The notes under the pieces are model-generated. The model saw nothing but the letters and a program-made list of their open reading frames with translations. It was not told the origin of the DNA and ran no database searches. DNA of 64,000 nucleotides from JBBAGC01 sp964491265 (GTDB lineage: Bacteria; Spirochaetota; UBA4802; UBA5550). Shown here piece after piece: positions 1 through 7,643 of the stretch. Location of the stretch: positions 62,001 through 126,000 of the forward strand of contig CAZBFP010000001.1 in NCBI GenBank assembly GCA_964491265.1, read 5' to 3'. The position numbers and the translations under genes were made by a program. The stretch's first letter is position 1. The number at the start of each line of letters is the position of its first letter.

Positions 1-1
1 G

Positions 2-3000
2 GCTGGCGACAGGGTTCATTTCAAGGTAATTGCAAAGGACAGGGAGGGGCGCTTTGTACCTATAAAAAACAGGGATATATTCTTCAAGGCTGGAAGAGTA
101 GGATCTGAGGAGAATCAGGTCACAGGGGAGCTTCTTCTTGATGACTGGGGTACAGCTGAAGGGGTTATTGATATACCCGCGGATTCCGATCTTGGACTTT
201 TTTCAATCAACACAGGGTTTGCCAGGGATAACCTCTACGGCTCAGGGACCTTCCATGTGGAGCAATACAGAAAGCCGGAATTTAAAATAGAGATTGAGCC
301 GTCAAAAAGCTTCTTTATCAACGGTGACACAGCAGAGTTCAGGGTTGAGGCAAAATATTTTTTCGGTGCACCTATTAAGGATGCACTTGTTAAATACAGA
401 TTTTATGAAAGACGTATAGAAACCGCGGATTTATCATACAATGATGAAAGCAGCGCAGGCCGTTCATATTCACGCATAAGGCTGGAGGGGGAAAAATATG
501 CTGACTCTTCAGGAACAGCCCTTTTAAGGCTTGCAGCAGGAACATACCCCTATGACAGGGAGATTACTCTTGAAGCAACTGTAACAGACAGATCAAATAT
601 AAGCATAACATCCCGTAGAACCGTAAAAGTGGGGCGGGGGGAATTTTTTATTAAAGTGGAGCCTGAGGAGAACTTCTTCAATATTGACGGGAGTAAAAAG
701 ATTAAAATCTCAGCAGTGAGTCACTCCGGAAAACCGGTATCCGGCTCTTTTGATGTTAATCTTTTTAAATATATATGGAAGCCGGCACAACGGGTCTATG
801 TTCATGACACCAGGCCATTATTCAGCCGCAAAGTTACCACAGGGGCTGACGGTACAGCGGAAATAAATCTGCCGGAAAAATTTTCCAGCTATGGCGAATT
901 CGACCTTATTGTAACAGGTAAAGATTCCAGGGACAACCGGATCAAGGGTTCAACAATTCTATGGATATACAGGGAAAGCGGCGGTGATGCTGCTTCAAAA
1001 TTCAGGAATATTGAATTGTCTGTAAATAAAAATATAATTGAGGATAGCGGAGAGATTACTTCACTTGTTAAAAGCAGGTTCACCGATTCCTATGTCTGGG
1101 TTACTCTTGAAGGGAGGGATATTTACCAGTCTAAAGTTGTGAAGATGGATAAAAACATTGTGCCTGTTAAATTCAATGTTGATAAAAAATACGCGCCCAA
1201 TCTTTTTGTCAGGGCTGTTATGCAGAGAGGGAGAGCCCTGTACACAGATATACAGGAGATCACTATCCCGGTTGAGGATACCAGGCTTAAAATCAGCGTC
1301 ACACCTGACAGGGGTGTTTACAGCCCCGGTGAAACCGTTAATATTAAAATTAAAACCACTGACCTGAATAATAAACCGCAGCGGAGCGACCTCTCCCTGG
1401 CAGCTGTTGATGAATCAGTTTTTTCAATAAGGGGTGATAATACACCGGAAATTTCCTCATACTTCTACTCCAGAATTTCTAACTGGGTAATTACAACATA
1501 CTCCTATCCCATTACACTCCTTGCAGGCGCGGGTAAGGATTCACAGGTTAAGGTGCGTGAAAATTTTAAAGATACCGCTTTCTGGGACGGTAAAATCAGG
1601 ACCGACAGTAAGGGTGAGGCAGCAGTTTCATTTACCATACCGGATAACCTCACAACATGGCGCCTCACAGCACGGGGCCACGACCTGTCAGGGAGGATGG
1701 GTGAAGTAAGAGAGAAGTTCTTATCCACAAAAGATATAGCTGCAAGAACAGGGAAACCCAGATTCATGGTAGAAGGGGACACTATCTCTCTTATCGGCAT
1801 TGTGAATAATAACACCGATTCAGGGATTAGAAGTATAACCACTTCAATGAAACTGAACAGCAGTGAAATAAAACCTGACAGAGAGATAAAAATGAGTCTC
1901 CCTGAATACGGATCTGCCAGAGAATTCTTCACCTTCACCGTACCTGAAGGCTCAGGTGAAGCAGTAATAGAATACTCTGCAGTCACAGAAAAAAACAAAG
2001 GGGATATAGTAAGACAGCGAATTCCTGTGGAAACACGGGGCCTGAGCTTTTCAATGTCAGGATCAGGGGATATGACCGCAAACAGGGGGATCACTCTTGA
2101 AGCGCTTAAATCAACAGACAATTTTGGATTTGTCCCGGATGAGCTGGTTATCAGGGTTAACCCCTCACCTGTTTTCCAGCTCCTTAAAGGGGTCGAATAC
2201 CTGAGCAGATACCCCTACGGCTGCCTTGAGCAGACTATAAATAAATTTATCCCATCCATGGCAGTAAAGAGACTCCTCTCATCAGGGAACTATTCATCAG
2301 TGATTCCGGCCGCTGCGATTACAGATCTTGAAGTGAATCTTAAAGAGGGGATAAAACGGATTCAGAATGCCCAGAACTATGACGGCACCTGGGGCTGGTG
2401 GAGCGGCGACAGAGGGAATGCCTTTATAACAGGCTTTGCCCTACTTTCACTCCATAAAGCGGAAGCCTTCGGATATGAAGTGAACAAGGAAACAATTAAT
2501 ACAGCATTGAGCGCTATTGAGCGGATGCTTATTGATCCTCAGGTAAATGATAATGATGAAACTTCATACCTTTTCTATATTTATTCCTTAAGGGGGAGAT
2601 GGAATCATGAGTCATTTAAACGTATTTCTTCTGCTGAAAATATAAACACCTTCCAGGCTGCAAACCTTATGCAGGCCCTATTTAATGCAAAGGTAAAATC
2701 ATCACTTGATGAATACCAGATAAAGGAGATAGACCAGGCTTTACCGCTCCTGAGAAAAGTAATTACCGACACTGCCAAACGCGATTCAAAGGGGCTCTAC
2801 TGGCCCGCAACAGGATCGCAAAGATGGTCATGGCCGGGCGGTGACACAGAGATCACTGCTCATGTCCTCTCCGCACTAATTAACACAGGCTGGAATAAGC
2901 AGATGCAGTCCCAGGCACTCGCATCCCTTTCAAAAAGATTTTCAGGGGAGGCATGGGGTTCCACTAAGGAGACCGGTACTGTAATACTTGCCATGTGCGA

Positions 3001-3742
3001 TTATATTTCTTCATCATCTGCCGCATTTAAATCTGAAGGGAATACTTCTTTCAATCTTAACGGCAGAAAAATTGCAGATATCAGTTACAATATTACCCCG
3101 GGCTCAGATCTTAAAGACCTGGTAAAAACTGTAAAAATTGCTCCAGATATGACTGCAGATAATTACACACTGGAGGTATCAGGTACAGCTTCAGGGGACA
3201 TGACCTATACAGCAATACTTAAAGGGCATCTGAAGTTCAGGCCCATGGGTATTTTCTCATTTCTTAAATCTGAGAAGAGAGGTATAGGGGAGCTGTCAAA
3301 CGGTATATCAGCAAGAAGGGATCTCTTTTATCTAAGCAGGGTAAAGGATGTAAAGATGCAGGAGTATATGGTTCCCCAGTCACTTGATGAAAGAGGTAAA
3401 ATTTCTGTTGGTGATGAACTGCTGGTAAGGGTGAAGTTTACAGCTAAGGATAATTTCGGCTTTCTTATTCTGGAGGATTTTCTCCCTTCAGGATTTGAGG
3501 TAATTAAAGAAAGCGCCTATAACGGCCTTGAGTCATACTCCAGGGTTGAAAGATGGGACAACAGGATGATCTTCTTTTTTACAGATATAAAAAAGGGGGA
3601 GGAGTATGAGGCAGCCTATGTTATCCGTGCTGAACTCCCCGGGTCATTCATTTTAAGACCCACAAGAATCGGATCAATGTATGATCCCTCAATACAGGGG
3701 TGGTCTTTACCCGCGGTTATTGACGTAAAAAATGAAGAGTAG
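2..3742 (+). CDS. Bacterial alpha-2-macroglobulin, 5'-truncated by the window edge
   Basis: The frame is open from base 2, so the start codon lies upstream of the window; an internal GTG at 257 is not the start. About 1,246 residues are visible. They show the tail of a macroglobulin-like beta domain, further MG domains, the bait/ANA region and the TED helical domain. The thioester motif CLEQ is intact at bases 2222-2233 in the context YPYGCLEQ, so this is a thioester-active type (as E. coli YfhM), not a thioester-less paralogue. Family knowledge: periplasmic, often lipid-anchored protease traps that covalently capture attacking proteases and are usually co-encoded with the peptidoglycan synthase PBP1C. 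Here the stop overlaps the next gene by 11 bases, and that partner is a SpoIID-transpeptidase fusion instead of PBP1C. The family call is secure; the trapping role is inferred from the family. Confidence 0.95.
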   Translation, partial: AGDRVHFKVIAKDREGRFVPIKNRDIFFKAGRVGSEENQVTGELLLDDWGTAEGVIDIPADSDLGLFSINTGFARDNLYGSGTFHVEQYRKPEFKIEIEPSKSFFINGDTAEFRVEAKYFFGAPIKDALVKYRFYERRIETADLSYNDESSAGRSYSRIRLEGEKYADSSGTALLRLAAGTYPYDREITLEATVTDRSNISITSRRTVKVGRGEFFIKVEPEENFFNIDGSKKIKISAVSHSGKPVSGSFDVNLFKYIWKPAQRVYVHDTRPLFSRKVTTGADGTAEINLPEKFSSYGEFDLIVTGKDSRDNRIKGSTILWIYRESGGDAASKFRNIELSVNKNIIEDSGEITSLVKSRFTDSYVWVTLEGRDIYQSKVVKMDKNIVPVKFNVDKKYAPNLFVRAVMQRGRALYTDIQEITIPVEDTRLKISVTPDRGVYSPGETVNIKIKTTDLNNKPQRSDLSLAAVDESVFSIRGDNTPEISSYFYSRISNWVITTYSYPITLLAGAGKDSQVKVRENFKDTAFWDGKIRTDSKGEAAVSFTIPDNLTTWRLTARGHDLSGRMGEVREKFLSTKDIAARTGKPRFMVEGDTISLIGIVNNNTDSGIRSITTSMKLNSSEIKPDREIKMSLPEYGSAREFFTFTVPEGSGEAVIEYSAVTEKNKGDIVRQRIPVETRGLSFSMSGSGDMTANRGITLEALKSTDNFGFVPDELVIRVNPSPVFQLLKGVEYLSRYPYGCLEQTINKFIPSMAVKRLLSSGNYSSVIPAAAITDLEVNLKEGIKRIQNAQNYDGTWGWWSGDRGNAFITGFALLSLHKAEAFGYEVNKETINTALSAIERMLIDPQVNDNDETSYLFYIYSLRGRWNHESFKRISSAENINTFQAANLMQALFNAKVKSSLDEYQIKEIDQALPLLRKVITDTAKRDSKGLYWPATGSQRWSWPGGDTEITAHVLSALINTGWNKQMQSQALASLSKRFSGEAWGSTKETGTVILAMCDYISSSSAAFKSEGNTSFNLNGRKIADISYNITPGSDLKDLVKTVKIAPDMTADNYTLEVSGTASGDMTYTAILKGHLKFRPMGIFSFLKSEKRGIGELSNGISARRDLFYLSRVKDVKMQEYMVPQSLDERGKISVGDELLVRVKFTAKDNFGFLILEDFLPSGFEVIKESAYNGLESYSRVERWDNRMIFFFTDIKKGEEYEAAYVIRAELPGSFILRPTRIGSMYDPSIQGWSLPAVIDVKNEE

Positions 3743-5759
3743 TATTTACACCAGGGGTATCCGGAAAACCGTGATACCCCTGTTCAGCAGAAAAAAACTG
3801 ATAACTGCATCAGTTATTGCATTATTATTATCTTTCACATTCATCCTCCCCCGCAGCTCAGGCAGCTCAGAAAAAGGAACAGTGAATATTAATATTCTTA
3901 CAAAACAGTTCCGTTTATTAAAAGAGGGGAGAATTGACAGTATTAAATTAAACTTCTGCAGAAACATTGTTATCCGCAGCAGCAGAAAGGAAATAAAAAG
4001 CGATCATATAATTTTCCTATACAGAAAGGGCCGGATTACTGCAGCAACCGGCCCCGCTGATGTGACCGGGAAAGACCTGATCATCAACGCTTCAGAAGCC
4101 GCAGCTTTTACTGCTGAGGCAGGGGATTTCAAAGCAGCCTACCCCCTCCCTCTAACCATAAAATATAAGGAAGTACCGGAATTAATTGTAAGTGACAGCA
4201 TTGAACGCTATGCTGCAGATTCCGCTTTTGCAGAACTGGGGAGCTCCTCCGCAATACACAGAGAAGCGCTCTACGCTTTAGCAGAAATAATCAGGCTGAG
4301 ATATATTTTAAAATCGGGGAATCATAAAAATTCCGGCTACGACTTCTGCGATTTAACCTGCTGCCAGGTATACAGGGGGATCACAGGAACTCCCCCCGAT
4401 TACCGCGGGTTACTTAGAAGCAGTAATACTGAAGGGATATTTTTTCACTCATCCAGCGGGGGGAGACTTTTTACTGAATCTGTATTTAACAGCAGGGAGA
4501 AAAAAATCTCTCCCCCGGCGGATATTATTTACAGTGAAAATTACATCCTAAGCAGCCGCTCCCACATGAACTGGCAGACATACCTGACTTCAGCAGAATT
4601 GTCCTCTATTCTTTTCCCCGGAGAAAAGCTGATTATAGAAAATATCTCCAGCAACCATGACAGAGAAATTATGGAGATCACCTTACAAGAGAAAACCATC
4701 AGAGAGTCCCCTGAAAGCTTCCGCATTAAGGTGAACAGAATAAAGGGGTGGAATTTCATAAAGAGCAACAACTACACGGTTTCCAATACTGGAAAAGGAT
4801 TTCTCTTTATGGGGAGCGGACTTGGCCATGGGACAGGGATGAGCCTTGAAGGTGCGATGGAACTTGCAGAGAGAGGCTACACCCGCTATGAAATTATTGA
4901 GCACTACCATCCCTGGCTCTATACAGAACCTTCCCCGGATCAGAATATAAGCCCTTATACAGATTATATATTATTTGATCTTAAAAACGGGAAGATTATT
5001 GAAACATCACAAACAGAATCTTTTCTTCACAGAACCGTTCCCGCAGGATCAATCTTTAAATTATTCACCTCACTCTATCTCGCATCAGAAAGGCCCGATC
5101 TTTTTTACAATCACGAATTTACCTGCAAAGGGGGCATCCCCTCTGAGGGCAGTATTCAATGCTGGAGCAGGGAGGGGCATGGGAAACTCAACCTGCAGCG
5201 AGCACTGCCGCTATCCTGTAATTCATGGTTCGGATCTCTTGCAAAGCATATTAATGCAGATCATTTCCGGAAATTCACGCATAACCTTGCAGATCAGCTG
5301 GGGATAAATATATTTCTCCCTGTTGTCTCATCTGAAAAACATTTCAGTAAAATCCTCTGCGGCCTGGACTTTAAAGTTAATATTAAAATCAAAGATATAA
5401 TGACTCTGGCCATGCTCCTGGCACCCGGCAGCAGTGAGAATAAAAATATTCTTAAGGTAAAAAATTCATTCCCCCCCGGACATATTGATTTAATCTCCCG
5501 CTCCCTCTATGACACTTTCCACATAGGCACAGCCCGGTTTTCAGGAAGCACCATAGACACCGGAAACGGGAAGATCGACATGGACAGATTCCGGGGGAAA
5601 ACCTCGACTTTCATTGCAGGTACAAACAGCCATCATGGATACGGCATGTTCCTGGGCGGTTATGAAGATACGGGAATTTTTGTATTAAAAAGAAAAGGAT
5701 CAGGTTCTGAGTGTGCAGATGAAGGAATAAGGATAATTAATAATTTTATAAATAAATAA
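3732..5759 (+). CDS. SpoIID-like lytic transglycosylase fused to a PBP/transpeptidase domain
   Basis: 675 residues. A membrane anchor or signal segment lies at about 21-40. Residues about 150-395 look like SpoIID: a catalytic-type Glu in REAL (E178), the DLTCCQVYRG motif (207-216) and GLGHGTGMS (363-371). From about 410 the sequence reads as a serine transpeptidase/beta-lactamase fold: S-x-x-K at S440-K443, S-x-N at S495-N497 and a K-T-S variant of the KTG box at 623-625. SpoIID proteins cleave glycan strands lacking stem peptides, while PBPs cross-link or trim stem peptides. One polypeptide carrying both would act on both parts of peptidoglycan in the periplasm. It starts inside the alpha-2-macroglobulin gene (11-base overlap) and so is translationally coupled. 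The SpoIID half is clear; the transpeptidase half is supported by three ordered motifs but is divergent and might be inactive. Confidence 0.82.
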   Translation: MKSSIYTRGIRKTVIPLFSRKKLITASVIALLLSFTFILPRSSGSSEKGTVNINILTKQFRLLKEGRIDSIKLNFCRNIVIRSSRKEIKSDHIIFLYRKGRITAATGPADVTGKDLIINASEAAAFTAEAGDFKAAYPLPLTIKYKEVPELIVSDSIERYAADSAFAELGSSSAIHREALYALAEIIRLRYILKSGNHKNSGYDFCDLTCCQVYRGITGTPPDYRGLLRSSNTEGIFFHSSSGGRLFTESVFNSREKKISPPADIIYSENYILSSRSHMNWQTYLTSAELSSILFPGEKLIIENISSNHDREIMEITLQEKTIRESPESFRIKVNRIKGWNFIKSNNYTVSNTGKGFLFMGSGLGHGTGMSLEGAMELAERGYTRYEIIEHYHPWLYTEPSPDQNISPYTDYILFDLKNGKIIETSQTESFLHRTVPAGSIFKLFTSLYLASERPDLFYNHEFTCKGGIPSEGSIQCWSREGHGKLNLQRALPLSCNSWFGSLAKHINADHFRKFTHNLADQLGINIFLPVVSSEKHFSKILCGLDFKVNIKIKDIMTLAMLLAPGSSENKNILKVKNSFPPGHIDLISRSLYDTFHIGTARFSGSTIDTGNGKIDMDRFRGKTSTFIAGTNSHHGYGMFLGGYEDTGIFVLKRKGSGSECADEGIRIINNFINK

Positions 5760-5773
5760 AATACTTTTTTTCT

Positions 5774-5802
5774 TTGACATTTTGTACTCTTTTATGTATA
5801 TT
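5774..5802 (+). promoter_or_regulatory. Candidate sigma70 promoter
   Basis: TTGACA at 5774-5779, a 17-base spacer and TATATT at 5797-5802. It points toward the thioesterase gene, whose start is about 370 bases downstream past an inverted-repeat element, so the transcript it drives is uncertain. Confidence 0.45.
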
Positions 5803-5870
5803 AATATATATGCTTACTTGAATCAGGCCCCTGTCTACCCCGGGAGTACTTCCTCGCTTTGCTTAAGGCA

Positions 5871-6111
5871 CCCCCTAAATCCCCCGGAGGGGGACTTAAA
5901 GATTGCTTTACAAATAAATGTTTAAATATAAAATACTTCTATGAGTTTAAAAATACGATCTCCAGAATATATTATAGAGCTTGCTAGACAAATACGCATA
6001 ACCTTAACAATCCCGGAAGAATTATTATGGGTTGAATTAAAATAAGAAAATATGTAATCTAACTAATTCCTTAATAGCATTATAAAGTCCCCCTCCGGGG
6101 GATTTAGGGGG
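5871..6111. mobile_element. 241-bp element with perfect 27-bp terminal inverted repeats
   Basis: The ends 5871-5897 and 6085-6111 are exact reverse complements over 27 bases, and each end is itself palindromic (CCCCCGGAGGGGG core). The interior holds a short DUF559-like reading frame. Related GC-rich ends occur at 25.1, 33.7, 33.9, 37.9 and 38.0 kb. A longer sequence just left of this element (5827-5865) recurs in opposite orientation at about 33935-33958. It looks like a MITE- or REP-type mobile repeat; no transposase is present. Confidence 0.6.
5941..6045 (+). pseudogene. DUF559-like endonuclease N-terminal remnant
   Basis: A 34-codon frame starting ATG at 5941 and ending TAA at 6043-6045. 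Its second half, ELARQIR..LTIPEELLWVELK, resembles the opening helix of DUF559 (very-short-patch-repair-like) proteins, typically A-R-x-L-R-x-x-x-T-x-x-E-x-x-L-W-x-x-L. The nuclease core is missing. It sits entirely between the two 27-bp inverted repeats, suggesting that this type of gene was once cargo of the element. The match is from memory of the family pattern. Confidence 0.4.
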
Positions 6112-6172
6112 CATTCTCAGAGTATTTAAGAATTTTTACATTTCAATCACGCAGCAAACAGGAGTAACACTT

Positions 6173-6664
6173 ATGGAAGGGAAAGAAATAAAAACAAGCA
6201 GCATTACAGTTGTACAGCAGATGACTCACCAGGATGCAAACCTTGCAGGGAATGTGCATGGCGGAGTGATAATGAAACTTATAGATAATACAGCAGGGAT
6301 AGTAGGTGTAAGACACACCGGCGGGAATGTTGTAACAGCATCAATTGACCGCATCGATTTTCACAGCCCCGTATTTATTGGTGATCTCTTAAGGGTCAGT
6401 GCAAGTGTTAATTACGTAGGGAAAACATCTATGGAAGTAGGTGTGCGCGTTGAAGCTGAAAATTTTGCAACAGGTGCTGTAAGGCACACCGGCTCAGCAT
6501 ACCTTACTTTTGTGGCACTTGATGAAAAATTCAAACCAAAGGTCATTCCCCCTGTTGTTCCGGTTACAGAAACGGAAAAGAGAAGATTCTGCGAAGCTGA
6601 AGAGAGAAAAAAGCTGAGACTCATGGCATTAGATATGAAAAAATCAAAATGTACCTGCTGCTAG
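6173..6664 (+). CDS. Acyl-CoA thioesterase, hotdog fold
   Basis: 163 residues with the hotdog acyl-CoA hydrolase pattern: a conserved N-terminal HQDANLAGNVHGG segment with the catalytic-type Asn/His-Gly-Gly, then the beta-sheet segment ASIDRIDFHSPV. This matches the YkhA/YciA/BACH-like family, which hydrolyses fatty acyl-CoA to free acid and CoA in the cytoplasm. The C-terminus ends in a lysine- and cysteine-rich tail (SKCTCC). AGGAG about 9 bases ahead supports the start. It appears monocistronic, flanked by repeat elements on both sides. Chain-length preference cannot be read from the sequence. Confidence 0.87.
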   Translation: MEGKEIKTSSITVVQQMTHQDANLAGNVHGGVIMKLIDNTAGIVGVRHTGGNVVTASIDRIDFHSPVFIGDLLRVSASVNYVGKTSMEVGVRVEAENFATGAVRHTGSAYLTFVALDEKFKPKVIPPVVPVTETEKRRFCEAEERKKLRLMALDMKKSKCTCC

Positions 6665-6734
6665 TAGTCTGCAGCTATTAGAAATAACACCCGGAATCAA
6701 TGGAACTGTCCAAAAAGTCGGATTATAAAGAATT

Positions 6735-6884
6735 TGTCATTCCGGTTTTGCTACTTCAATTTGTGCAAATACCGGAAACACCTGATAAAATCAGGTGTAT
6801 GGGATACCGGCATTCTACTCCAAGAGTACTTCTTCGTTGCACTCAGGGCGCGCACGCTACAGCCGGCATGACAAGGGAATGACA
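6735..6884. repeat. Intergenic inverted-repeat element
   Basis: TGTCATTCCGG at 6735-6745 faces CCGGCATGACA at 6863-6873 (one mismatch as inverted repeats). An internal perfect hairpin ACACCTGA-taaaa-TCAGGTGT lies at 6778-6798. The stretch GAGTACTTCTTCG near 6828 resembles sequence in the 5.8 and 33.9 kb repeats. It occupies the gap between the convergent thioesterase and the 6913-7623 gene. Confidence 0.5.
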
Positions 6885-6912
6885 TTTGGAACAGCTCCAT
6901 TATAATCCTTTA

Positions 6913-7623
6913 TCACTTTCTCTCAGCGGCAAGCTTCATAAGATTTTCAACAGTCTCTTTTACAACTGCATCTGATGAGGCTCTTGAGTAGACTGAATAT
7001 TTCATCAGGGGAGTTTCAACCACACGATGATCCCTGCGGAAATAATCTGTCCGGAACTGAAGATAATACCCTTCAGAATTTTTTCCGAATGAATAAATAG
7101 CTGCAAACTTCTCTGTTTCATCTATTTCAAAAAACTTCGCTTCATAGCCGTAGACATTTTTCTGAACAGATTTAGAATCACCCTGCTTAAGTATAAGTTC
7201 AAGCTTATCAGCAGACTTCATGGGATCTGTATACCTTCCACTGTAAACTGCCCCGTTGATTATATCCCTTTTCATCTTTGCAATATCAGGATTAAAAAAT
7301 CTTGAAGATGATGTCTTCCCTTTTTTTATTGTTTTTGACCCGGGGAAATACTCCACAACTTCATCAATGGTGTTATCCCCCCCTTTATCGATTATCATAA
7401 CAATCATTTTTTCAAGGGCTGAAAAATCACCTATCACAATAGCAGTATCCTTACCTATGGACTGAAGAAAAAAATAATCTTTATTATCTTCAGGCACAGG
7501 GAAAAGCTTGATCCTGGCACTGCTCAAAGGACTAACCTGTATACTCTCAATATTGGCGTAAACTGCCGCTACAGCAAAAATAAAAAACAGCACAAAAAAT
7601 TTTTTAATCAATCTCCCTTTCAT
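6913..7623 (-). CDS. Exported protein of unknown function
   Basis: 236 residues, not recognised. The N-terminus is a classic signal peptide: basic MKGRLIKK, a hydrophobic stretch to about residue 22 and an AVYA-N cleavage-like site. The mature part is mixed alpha/beta with many Lys/Asp residues and no cysteines, so a periplasmic or surface location is likely. It begins 20 bases after the valS stop on the same strand and may be co-transcribed with it. No catalytic motif was seen. Confidence 0.7.
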   Translation of the reverse strand: MKGRLIKKFFVLFFIFAVAAVYANIESIQVSPLSSARIKLFPVPEDNKDYFFLQSIGKDTAIVIGDFSALEKMIVMIIDKGGDNTIDEVVEYFPGSKTIKKGKTSSSRFFNPDIAKMKRDIINGAVYSGRYTDPMKSADKLELILKQGDSKSVQKNVYGYEAKFFEIDETEKFAAIYSFGKNSEGYYLQFRTDYFRRDHRVVETPLMKYSVYSRASSDAVVKETVENLMKLAAERK

Positions 7624-7643
7624 ATTGTCCTCTTTAACTTATA

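Noticed and set aside
1504..2121. 205-codon minus-strand frame inside the alpha-2-macroglobulin gene
   Set aside because: Antisense to a clearly conserved domain, with no recognisable protein motif and no ribosome-binding site.
6700..6882. 60-codon plus-strand frame
   Set aside because: Lies entirely within an inverted-repeat element; composition reflects the repeat.
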